Shown here in pieces: positions 46,098 to 56,700 of a stretch of DNA of 64,000 bases. The translations under genes were made by a program, and so were the position numbers. The notes below the pieces were generated by a model. It was given only the letters and a program-made list of their open reading frames with translations. It was not told the DNA's origin and searched no databases. Source of the stretch: Ditylenchus dipsaci (lineage: Eukaryota > Nematoda > Chromadorea > Rhabditida > Anguinidae); contig SADC01001298.1 in the NCBI GenBank assembly GCA_004194705.1, positions 62,001-126,000 on the forward strand. Reading direction: 5' to 3'. Every line of letters begins with the position of its first letter. The stretch's first letter is position 1.

Positions 46098-47884
46098 TCA
46101 AAGCTGTGTTTAGATTAGCCAATCTCATTGTAATAGCTGTTATTGTCCACAAATTGTCATATTATGGTGCACAAGGCTAAGTGTATGTGATGATTCAACA
46201 GAATTTTTAACCAAAATACAAGCTTATTCAAAACATCTTTCTTGCAACTCTTTCAAAGCTAAAGAAAGTCGTTCTAAAGCAGCCAATAGACCCACTTTCA
46301 GTGCTTTCCAAACTATATGGTATAAAATGTTTTTGTCCAAAAAGGCGCGAAATTAAACTTTTCCAGCAAATTTTGAAATTTGCTTAGGCTATTTTCCAGT
46401 ATATATCACAAATGTTTTTGTTGCCAACACAAAGTTAGGATTTGATTTTTGTTTATTGTTTTCTTTTTGCTTTTTTGTTTAACTAATCCAGAATTGCTAT
46501 GTTGTATACACTCGAACCCACACCCACCAACTATTGGCCTGATTCAACCATTTGAAGATACATTTGTTTAAATTATTATTAAAATACCGCTTTTGTGTCT
46601 ATTCAAATAGTGAATGTGGAAAAGAAAATAAATAATATTGTTATAATATGTAAAAAAAATATCTGTTGGAAATTTTTCAAACATATGGAACTTTTCATTG
46701 CTTCCCACCGGCAATTGTCCTTCTATTATCACTGACAAGAAAAACATGGAACACTAGCTTTTTCCTGCACTCTTTTCGATTTTCAGTAGTTAGTAAACTA
46801 TTTTTACTTAAAATGTGCACAAATAGCAAAAAAAATCTGGAGCTTCTTAATTTTAAAGCAAAATAAAACAAATGAAGTCCAGTAGCCATGGATGAACATT
46901 TTGCCTTTGCCTTTTCCGGGCAATTTGTCTAAAAAGGATATAAGCACTTGTTATTTGAAATTTTATTTTCGGATTGGGTTTTTTGAGATTTTTCGACTAT
47001 TGGATAAATTGTGAAAAACATCCACTACTGAAAATCAAAAAAGTGTACTCATATTGAAGTCACCATTAGGTAAACTATCACTGCTCTGGAACATCACAAT
47101 TATGTCTCTTTGTTACTATAACATCCCAATATAGCCAATACAACCAATAGGATTGCAGGACTGTGTCATGAACCTGTGTGTTTTTTGTTGGAATTACGCT
47201 CAGAATTTTTATACATTTATAATTATCTACCAATGAAAAAGGAATAAAGAACATTACTAAATTTGTCAATTCTGCTCAAACTACTACAACGTTCTACTAA
47301 TAAGGGCTGAACGAAATTTTGCAGAGCAATGAACACATCACGCTTGAATATTAAAAAAATGTGAAGTCACTAGATAGCTACCGTAGAAACTTGTCACAAT
47401 TTTTTTAGTAATAAATAGTCAAGTCTCACAAAAAACCGGTCCTTTGAAAAGATTTTTTATGAAAAGAGTTTGTTGAAGGAACATCGCCGCTGATGACAAT
47501 TTCGAGTTTAAGAATTCGCAGAGACAGCTTTTGAATGCGAAAAAAATCAATTATTTAAATTCATATAGCCATGGCCGCAATTTGAAGGAGGCAGGAGGAG
47601 GCAATAATAGGGTTACTACTCATTTGGGCACCCGCATTTGGGCCCGATTTCAAAATTCCATATTTTTAAATTATAAATAAAAATTTATCAATATTTTACT
47701 GTTTCATGCAAGTATTTATATGAGTCATTTCTGCCACTTAAACTGGAAAAATTCAATGTTGTGACCAAGTGTGTGAAATCAGCAAAATAAAAGACTGTCT
47801 TTTTAACCAAATTGATTCTTAATATCCATAAAAATCAGTTTTGTAACAATTTCAGTGAAAAAATAACAAAAAACAATTTGTGGA
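46098..47884. other. 3' flank of the MATH gene and intergenic DNA
   Basis: Downstream of the stop at 46095-46097 an AATAAA-containing stretch (GAAAATAAATAATATTG) lies near 46625, the best polyadenylation signal candidate. The rest, to the convergent gene ending at 47885, is AT-rich and holds no palindrome or coding exon that I can support. Confidence 0.5.
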
Positions 47885-50359
47885 TTACTGCAGAACTAGC
47901 TGAGCCATTTGGTTTTCTAGTTTGTTGGCTGTAATAGTAGCTTCACAAACAGATTTGCTTGGCTCTTCACCACCAGATTCAGTCACAGATATAACCTAAA
48001 AGCAAATTTTGAGTAGCTTTCTGATCAAAGCTTTGCGTTTTTATCAAATGTTATGAAGTGAAAAAATGTTAAGATTTAGTAATGTTTACCTTATTCTCTT
48101 AAATAAATTTATACCTCTTTTCCCTACTCCTGAGTTAGAGTTAATTTGCAAAAGACTGTAGGTGAAAACACCCGTCAAAATGTGTGTATCTCAGGTCAAA
48201 TATGTAAATCTCCGTCAAATTTTTAAAACTTCTTGTTTTCGGTCATTACTTTTCATTTTTTTGCACCAGCATGTAGCCCTGAATCTCTAGTTTCTAATAA
48301 GTCATCAACTAGCTAACTAGAATATTAAAAAGTGGGAGAAAAATTATATTTTTTTAAACTACATGTGTTTTTTCAAAATGAATTGTTTTTCCCTTTTTTC
48401 AATATTGGGCGCTAGAAGTGAATGAATCGGGCTACAAGCTGGTGCAAAATATTGAAAATTTGAAAAGTAAACACCGAGAACAAGAAGTTTTAAAATTTTG
48501 ACGAGAGATTCACACATTTTGACGGGTGTTTTAAATTTTAACCTTTAAAAGATGATTTGGATATTAAAGGGGCATGATCGACGCTAATGGGAATATTTTG
48601 AAAGACAGGTACCAGGGGTGGAACGGAATTCCGATTTCCGTCTTCCGATTTCCGGCACTTTTTCTCTTCCGTTTTCCGATTTCCGAAAAAATAGGGCGAA
48701 TTTCGGAAATTTCGGAAGAGAATAGTTCACTTGAAAAATATTTTCGAAGTATTTTTGGCAGAAATGTCTTGCAAGGAAACGGAAGTTACAGCTTTGCGGA
48801 GACCTTCGGTCCGCAAATATCTTAGTGCGCCACCTGCTTCTCAAGAAAGTGGGCGTTTCTTTTCAACTGCTGGATTCATTGTAAATGATCTTAGAAAAAG
48901 CGGATGCGGGTGCATGTGTACAACATTAAATTTTGGCACCAGGAAATTTTTTGAATTCTTCCGCTTTCCGTCTTCCGATTTCCGGCAGTTTTTTTCTTCC
49001 GATTTCCGACTTCCGGTTTTGAGAATTTTCTACTTCCGATTCCGATTTTTGTTCCGACTTTTTTTGTCTTCCGTTCCAGCCCTGACAGGTACCTTTGCAA
49101 TTCAAACAAGAATTAAAATTTCGCACTTTAGCAAAAATCAAGGAAAAACAGTGCTCCTGATCGGAATTGAACCGACGACCGCCTTTCACAGTCCACCGTC
49201 GCTTTAGCACTAAACCACCGAAAGTATACCAAGTGCTTATGGTTTTTAGTCAAAATTTTAATTGACGCCTTTTGAATTTTTTTAAATAGAATAATGGCAC
49301 TATTGGAAAGGGAGGGAAAAAAGGAGCCAATTTATAACAAAACGATAAAAATAAATGATTTTTTAACAGTTTCTACCCTATTTTTCAACTCTGTTGAGTG
49401 AATATAGATGCAAATTTCCCTTATTGTAGTTATTACATGGCTGGAGCACGTGGCTGTTAATTATAGTTAAAACCAGTGCTTCCAAATGAAAATTTCAAAA
49501 TAAAAGAACATTTGGTCAAAAATGCCATTTTATCCAGTGCTTGCTGGGTTTTGAACGCCAAAAATAAAGGTTCCGACGTGAGATCTCAAAATTTCTAAAG
49601 ATTTGAGGTCCTAAATAGAGGACAAATCTTTAAATAAAGAATGCTTAGAAGTCCTGGTTAAAACCCACACAGCCACGCATTATCAGCCACACAAAAATTA
49701 AGTTTAAATTCAAGCTGGCTCTACATTTCTGAGCTGTGCAATAGCCTGCAGAGCATTAGAGAGTTTTCTATCCACCACGAATCCAGCCATTTTCTCAATG
49801 TTAGCCAAGTCTTGGTTTTCCTTTTTGCCTGCAAGCTTTCGATGTTGCTGTATGGCTTGTTGCTGGTTCAACTTGACTATGGTGGCTTCCAAGACCAGTT
49901 GTTCTGCCTTAACCACAGCTTTGTGCATGGTCAGCGAGTGCACAGAATTTATCAGATTTCCCTCAGCCACCTCCAGAGCTTGATTAAGCTGTGTCTGCAC
50001 TGCTTAACTGGTAGTGTCTGCTTGTTTCACTGCTTTGGCCATTGAACCGTTAATCTCAGCTATCACAGCTTTGGCACGCTCTTTGTACAAGTCAAGATCC
50101 TCATCTAGTGCAATTAGTGTGTTGCGAGCTTTGTGAATGCCGGCATTAGTTTCCAAAAGCACTCGATCCTATAATTTTTTTTTAATATTATTATTGGAAT
50201 GTATAATATTACAGCTCTAGTGTGGAGTCATGTAAAGTAGCGGATGCCTTTTCAAGTTCTAACAATTTGGCCAGATGATTTTTGTCAACCATCACAGAAT
50301 CATCTTTCGGACTGACTGTGACATTTTTTTTAACCAAGCCGTTCACATCCTTCTTTATC
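47885..50359 (-). CDS. Alpha-helical (coiled-coil-like) protein of unknown family, in-frame stop
   Basis: Exons (minus): 50213-50359 (KKDVNGLVKKNVTVSPKDDS...LELEKASATLHDS), 49725-50168 (DRVLLETNAGIHKARNTLIA...QADTTS, TAA, AVQTQLNQALEVAEGN...LSNALQAIAQLRN) and 47885-47995 (ISVTESGGEEPSKSVCEA...QMAQLVLQ, stop). Sequence and composition indicate long amphipathic helices. The joint 49725 to 47995 keeps frame if the GTAGAG after LRN is the donor. Two defects are visible: a TAA at 50004-50006 inside an otherwise open, protein-like frame, and a phase mismatch between 50213 and 50168. Two possible upstream exons (51416-51492, NSLSTYTKKDLNDWKSGG; 51081-51130) are weak. Either a decaying gene or assembly error would explain the breaks. 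No family recognised. Confidence 0.5.
48568..49225. mobile_element. TTAA element remnant with tRNA-like 3' part, split by a hAT element
   Basis: TTAA then AGGGGCATGATCGACGCTAA begins at 48564-48568 and continues GGGAATATTTTGAAAGACAG, homologous to 45380-45440. After the hAT insertion (48613-49084) the homology resumes with AATTCAAACAAGAATTAAAA. It then runs into a minus-strand tRNA-like segment (about 49150-49215) with an A-box-like TTTAGTGCTAAAGCG and a B-box-like GGTTCAATTCC, but no matching acceptor stem. No right TTAA end is seen. Confidence 0.6.
48613..49084 (+). mobile_element. hAT deletion derivative carrying the transposase C-terminal domain, 8-bp duplication
   Basis: Tips CAGGGGTGGAACGGAATTCC and GTCTTCCGTTCCAGCCCTG are flanked by the exact duplication ACAGGTAC (48605-48612 and 49085-49092). 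Both arms are made of TTCCGATTTCCG words. The non-palindromic middle (about 48760-48905) encodes, on the plus strand, RKYLSAPPASQESGRFFSTA then GFIVNDLRKSG. This is the hAT C-terminal dimerisation motif (yLs.Pp.S..sER.FS.aG.iv...R), with GR in place of the usual ER. It is the left-over 3' end of an autonomous relative after internal deletion. Confidence 0.9.
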
Positions 50360-50561
50360 TAAATCGTTAACTTTTTAGATCATTTTAGTCGTTAAACTTA
50401 AAAAGTAGTTGCAAGCACAAAAAAGTGAACTTAAAATCATATGTGATTACTACTGTTGGATAATTAACAATCTTTTTCGAAAAAGAAAGAAACTTTCACT
50501 TCGTTTTTTGCCGAAAAATGTAAAGATACCCCATCAATGAAACTGCCAAGTATTTTCTTAA

Positions 50562-50796
50562 AGGGTCATTGCCGTCTACGACAACGACTGTTCCCCGTCT
50601 ATTCAAAAAATCTTCCGAATCATTGAACTTCTGTACGGATTTTTCAACTTGGTTTCTAACAACACAAGGGTTATAATTTAATTTTAGCTATAGTTTTGTT
50701 AGAAACCAAGTTGAAAAATCCGTACAGAAGTTCCAGGAGAAGTCGAATTTTTTTCGAATTGGCGAGAGACAATCAAGAACTCGTGACCATGGCCCT
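50562..50796. mobile_element. TTAA-type palindrome, AGGGTCATTGCCGTC tip
   Basis: TTAA at 50558-50561 precedes AGGGTCATTGCCGTCTACGA; the right end is ACCATGGCCCT followed by TCAA, a one-base change from TTAA. The inner arms pair very well: TCCGTACAGAAGTTC-type sequence with GAACTTCTGTACGGA and GAAACCAAGTTGAAAAATCC with its complement. The outer parts are eroded. Confidence 0.75.
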
Positions 50797-50817
50797 TCAA
50801 ACATATTATGTATACTA

Positions 50818-51396
50818 CAGGGTGTGTGAAAAGTTCTGACAACTTTATTAAACTCAAAACTTTTATTGTTTGTAACATAACATCAAAAACAAATAACACC
50901 ACGAACAAGAGCGAAGAATTTTGAACAAGATAGCTGCATCACTTTTCAATATAGCCGCCATTTGCTTGGACACAGTGTCAGCCGGCTGAGGCTGTAAATT
51001 TTCTTCAGCCGTCAGCCGGGCCCAAAATTCTAACTCAGCCGTCAGCCTCTGCCGGCTGAGGACACCACCCTGCTCATAACCTGTGATGACAAATTCAATG
51101 CTTCTTCTTTCGTAGACTGATAATCCAAGTCTGAAAAATCAAAAAGAAAAAACAATTAAAAATAAAGCTGAAAATTGGGTGGCTCATAGGTGAATTCGAA
51201 CTTGAGACAGTCTGGCTTTTTAAATTTTCGCTGATCGTTGGGTGCCATGATTTATGGAAAAACAAAAAAGTAAAACAACTATCTTGTATGCAATTTAACG
51301 TAGAAAAAAACTGGTAAAACCGTTTTCACTCATAAAACGAAATATGGTTAAAAATTTTGAGTTTAAAAAAGTTGTCAGAACTTTTTACGCACCCTG
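50818..51396 (-). mobile_element. Mariner remnant with TA duplication
   Basis: Tips CAGGGTGTGTGAAAAGTTCT and AGAACTTTTTACGCACCCTG are flanked by TA (50816-50817 and 51397-51398). On the minus strand near 50940-50980 the sequence encodes CVQANGGYIEK, the typical C-terminal '(C)i.anGgyie' of mariner transposases. The middle (about 50978-51071) is filled by another small inverted-repeat element with CAGCCGTCAGCCGG words. The rest of the transposase is gone. Confidence 0.78.
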
Positions 51397-51499
51397 TATA
51401 CAAACACCTACTCACCCCCTGGTTATAAATGGCAGTGCCACCCGATTTCCAGTCATTCAAATCTTTCTTTGTATACGTGCTCAGCGAATTTGCTAAATT

Positions 51500-53738
51500 G
51501 ATATGTTTGTTTAAAAAAAAATCAAAATGCAAGCAAATTATGACAAAACAAAAATGCTGGCATGTTAAAAAACATGTAGCCTATTCTAGTGCTAACTATT
51601 AGATTGAAAGAAAGCTCTCTTTTATGTTAAGCATTATTCTGTTTTATTAGTATAAGCAAAAAGTTGTAGCCCACATTACGAGCTACAAAACCTATTTTCA
51701 TAGAACAGCTTTCGAACATAATTATATTGAGATATGGCTTTTTGGAAAAAGCAAACAACGACCAACATTAATTTCTTTTTTGGATTTTGGGTCACTTTGA
51801 AAACATTGGAGAGGCAAAAAGAATAGCAGAATAGAACTGTACAAAAAAATATTGTGTCTGGCACCCAAAATTTTTTATTTTCATTTATATTCAGCTAGAA
51901 TAGGACTCGAAGTCATAAATTTTGCGACTAACCAAAAATGTTACCTGACTTGTCAGCCCTACAAACAAGTATTCCTGACTAAAATATTGTAAAAATATCT
52001 GTCTGTTAAAGTTTCTTCACCTCCTTAATGTCTGCGTCCATCGTTAGTATCAAACCACCCACAGGTATATGTTTGCACAACCAAGAACAACTGTCGTTAT
52101 TTGCACGACAATAAGTGTAATTCGTCTGACTGATTTACCGGTGTTTGTGTCAAAGTTGTGGCTTTGCTTAACGCTTTGATTGGTTCTTTTAGTCGAAGGA
52201 AACTAAACGACAATTAAATTTGCATGTGTGAAATGTAGAAAATATGTAAAAACATGTAGAAAATGTGAAAAGGTAGTCTTTTTAATACCAGCTTTGCAGC
52301 AGCTATTTTCAACCACTCAGATTTTGATCGGAGTTGTACGACAGATAAAATGTTTCTATTTCGGCCAGATTGTAACAAATACAACTTAGAAGGCAATCTC
52401 AACATTTTTAACGAACTGTTACTTACAAATAAGGAAAGACTAATGTGAGCAACTAAAAAAACATTGCTTTCACCAGTTTAAAACTGATTGATAAGAAATA
52501 TTTTCAAGTTTGTAGATCATCTTTTGAAAGATATCCCTCAGGACGCATTTTCAAGCAATTTAAATATATTCTTTCTTGTATGGGCTTGACCATTTCCCAT
52601 TTCGCTTATTTAATCAAATAGATTTCTTAATTTTACTTTAGTTTTTTAAAGGGCTACAAATAAAAAATAACATTATGAAACTGTATTCTAGGTAGGGCTT
52701 CTAAAATCCCAGTTAAAGGACCAACTTTTTGATGAAAATGAGAATTTGACAAATTTAAATGCGCGCGGGACACTTCTCTTTGGTCTCTTACTTTACTCTT
52801 TTGAGTCGCTCGAACTAAATCCAAAGAGTAGAGTGCGAGACGAAAAAGAAGTGTCCCGCGCGCATTTGAATTCGTCGAATTCTCATTTGCATCAACAAGT
52901 ATGGTTCTTTAAGCTTAGTTCACATATTGCGACTGCTCCTGGGCTCTTCATCCTGCCGCTGGCTCTTACATAATATGTGAACGATTTCGAGCAAATATTA
53001 ATATAGTATTGGCCATTTGGTTAAAAAAATTTGAACTAGAGTGTCAGTAAAGAAATAAAATAGTAGATTGCTTTGTGCAGTTCAGTGCCGATGTAACTGC
53101 ACCTTTAGGGACCGGACAAAGGTGCCGTTATATCGAGGGTGCCACTTTGTCGGAGGTAACATAATAAAATTCAACTAAACAGTGGCGTTCAAACTACCAA
53201 TCCAACTTAAAGCAGGAAAAGAAATCAAATTGAGAATAAAATGCAAAAGCAATTTTATTTATTTATCACTTTTATGTAGTTTGGTGAGCACGTTTGGTTC
53301 CTTTCTAACATACGCTGTCTTTTTAGAAATTGGTATGTTAGGGCGGTACTGGATAAAAACGGGCTACAAAAAGGGGTCAGTAAACTTTTGCATACAGCAC
53401 TCTAAATTTGCAGTTTGGTACGAATTTTTGGTACAAAAATGTTGGTACGAAAATGTACGAAAATCATGGTACGAAAATGTAGCTTATTTACTCCTCTACC
53501 AAGTCTCCCAATATGGCATTTAGTCGACTAGAAAAAATGCTACTGGCTCATTTTTCCGATCTATTAGATATAGGTTTGGCTGCTCACGGAAGTATTGGAA
53601 ATACAGAAAAATAAACCATAAAATAAAGTAAAAGTGGAGTTTAATAGTCTGCGATAAAGTTGATTGACCTATAAACTTTTTATTAATACTAAACAATAAA
53701 CAAGTGAATAGCAAACAAGTAAAACCGACAAAAACTAG
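51500..53738. other. Intergenic region with a palindrome at 52738-52890 and a pogo-like remnant
   Basis: AAATGAGAATTTGACAAATT at 52735 with ATGCGCGCGGGACACTTCT pairs with AGAAGTGTCCCGCGCGCAT and AATTCTCATTT ending near 52890. At 53085-53165, GTAACTGCACCTTTAGGGAC and CGTTATATCGAGGGTGCC resemble the inner part of pogo-like elements. No gene is supported in this stretch. Confidence 0.6.
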
Positions 53739-56700
53739 TCAAAAATTGAGCGAAAACGTTAATTTTTTGAGTTGACTGGCTAGATTACTGGAAGACCTTG
53801 AACTTGCCCTGATATGTTGGCGACAAGTGCCACAATGAGAAACCATCGAGGTGTTAGAACATTCCTCACAAGTATTGAAATGTAGGCAAGGCATAAACAG
53901 AATTTCTCTCTGCAAAAAAATAATTTTTTTACAATTACTTCAGGGATTGAAATGAGGGCTTGTAACTTAAAAAAAATCTATTATATGCGCCAAAGGTGGT
54001 AAAACCGGGTTAAAATCTACAAGCAATCTTCAAAACTTCAACCCTAGTAGCTAATACCATCCCCCCTAAAAATTTCTCATTCTAAAATCTACGTAAAACA
54101 CCAAGTATATGTCCCAGACACAGAAATAAGTGCGTAACACAGTTATTAGTCTTCCGGGCGCTGGCCTACCCCGAGTTTAGGACTAATCTTAAACTTACTG
54201 TTCAAAAGGATAGTTACACCGACTTTGAAAAAGTCAGATTCTTAAAGGGGGGGGGGGGGTTACGTATAACCTCCATTAATCCCTAGGTGGGACTACTTTT
54301 CGAACCCTCGAAAATCTGAAAATTTTGAGGTCAATCTTGAAATTCTTGGGTGAAAATCATAAATCGCAAAAGGGAAACCGGTAGAGCTCGTGAGAGTTAA
54401 GAAAATGCAATAAATATATTTGAAAAATATTCGCTTTGGGCTCATATATAGGTCTCAAAGTCAGGATTGGGTGATTAATAGAGGGCGGGGATTAATAGAG
54501 GTTATACGGTATTTGCTACTATCGCCAAAACTTCAAATTCTATCTGCATATACAAACCTTGGAGTCAAGACAAATGACGCATAAGTGTTCTCGTGAAAGT
54601 TTCTCCTTCTCCATTTCTAATCGCTGGACTTTTTCTCGCAGCATGACCTCTCGTCGCTCACTTTCTCTTAGCTAAACTCAATAAGATGATGAATTTAAGT
54701 TTTGCTGTTAAATCTAAAATTGCTTGATTATTTTTCAAAAAAATTCAAATTATTTGTTTTTATTTCAAGGAATTTTTATTCTATTTTTTGTCCGAAGAAG
54801 TTATTTTAGCATAATATTTAACAGGGAACAAAGATTCAATCAAGTAGCCTTGGCAGCCCAATAAAAGTTGATTTTGGTTCAAACCATACCTTTTTAATAA
54901 GACTAATGCATTCTCCTATAGATTTAGAATCTTTTTCTTGCTCACAGTTCCGTCTGCCAATAAGCTCGCTGGCATCCTGAAATTGTGATTTGTAATTTTC
55001 CTTTTTAATCAACTCGGAGTTATTCGCACATTAAAGAAATATGTGTATGATACCTGAGATTCGAATGAAGGTAATAGACGAGCGAAAACCTTGAACATAG
55101 TATAATCTTAACAAAATTTTGAATTTCAAAAAGACTACCAAAGAACAGATGGAACTATTTTTGTTGATTTTTCGCAAAACAGTAGTATGGAATGAAGTGC
55201 TAAATATATTTTTTATTAAATAAAAAAATCTAAATCATTGTGCAAGCACGATTTTTTCACACGTTTTCAAAATGAGTGTCTTCCCTTTGCTTTTTAAGAC
55301 CGATTTTATGTGAATACAATTTTTTGTCATGTGACCATTGATAAAATTTAATGTTTAAGCAAACTAAGAAAAAAGTAATAAACTACCTGGTCGAAGTGCA
55401 ATCATGAGAAGAAATCCTAGCCTTCTTAGAATTGTATTTTTGCCTCCTAAAGCTACAGAAAATTCATCATTCTTAGTCAACTCATGTAGAACATGGCTCA
55501 TTTCAGTGTCAAACTGCTAAAATTTTAAGAGATTAAGAGTTTTTTGTGCATCAAAAGCTAGGCGACCTTGTAGTATTTGTAAAGATTCGGAACATTGTCA
55601 TTTTTAGGCTTCAGCACTGGACGCTGATAGAAGTTAGACATAGCTTAAAAATAAATTACAAACGTTGTGAACTATCAAAATATTACCTGCTCGAGGGTCT
55701 TCCACGTACAAAATGATCGATCAAGCACTAAAATATTGTATTGGATGTGATAATTATTATTAAAAAAGTATTATTAACCAAGAAGAATATTTTCTCTTAT
55801 GCGCAAGTCAAGTTGTGTACCACTTACAATCAAGCAATCCACCAATCTAAATATTTTCAATATAAATAATTACCAATTGAAAGTGTGAATCTCTTTTTAA
55901 AAAATCTTTAAAGAATTTAACACTTACAGACCCGAATATAAGTTTGTATAAGCACGTTAAAGAGACTGTGCTAATACGGTGCTGGTCGTTTTCGATTTGG
56001 TTGGTGGATGAGCCCCTTTGTCTGCCCTCGAAGCAAAGCCCCCCACCCATGCCATCTTGTTCAGCACAGATTTTTTAACTTCCTGGCTAAATTAAACTAC
56101 CGGATTCCCTCTTATTTCAGCTCAAACATAATTTAAAACAGAAGTTTCAGACTACTTTGAGTTTGGAAACTGCATGGTTCTAATTAATCCCCGATGAGAA
56201 ATTAGAGAAAATACGGTATTTGAACAAAGCCAAAACTACGTTTTTTCAAGATCTGAGCATGTTTAAAGTTGAAACGATAGAAAACGCGCAAAAAATGAGG
56301 GACAGACCATTTTGGGATTTTTTCGCCTTGGTCCGCCTATGGTTTTTGCAATTTTTGTCTTGATCCCCCTATTATTTTAAACAAATTTCGCGTTTTCTAT
56401 CGTTTTAGTTCCTAAAATATACTTAATTTTGTTAGACCTTAAAAAACGATATTTCGGCTCTAATCAATAGTGTACTACTGCCAATTTGCTTAGACAAAAA
56501 TTGCAGTCACAAGCCCGTTAGTGTTAAAAAAAAAATCCTAAGAATTCAAGCATGTTTTTGCATGAAAACATTTTTTTAAATTCTAAAATGATGTACCTTT
56601 CAAATGTTTCATTAGCAATGGTTGGGTGTCTGGGTGGCTTAGTATGCAGAAATGGACCATAGCTCCAAGGCTATAACTCTTCTTCAGCATTTTTTCTACA

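Noticed and set aside
49150..49215. A tRNA gene on the minus strand.
   Set aside because: A- and B-box-like sequences and a T arm are present, but the acceptor stem does not pair and the anticodon arm is poor. It is better read as a tRNA-derived repeat.
51081..51250. A coding exon with a new start (MAPNDQRKFKKPDCL) near the helical gene.
   Set aside because: It lies between the tips of a mariner remnant, the frames do not join neighbouring exons in phase, and part overlaps a small inverted-repeat element. Mentioned only as a weak possibility.
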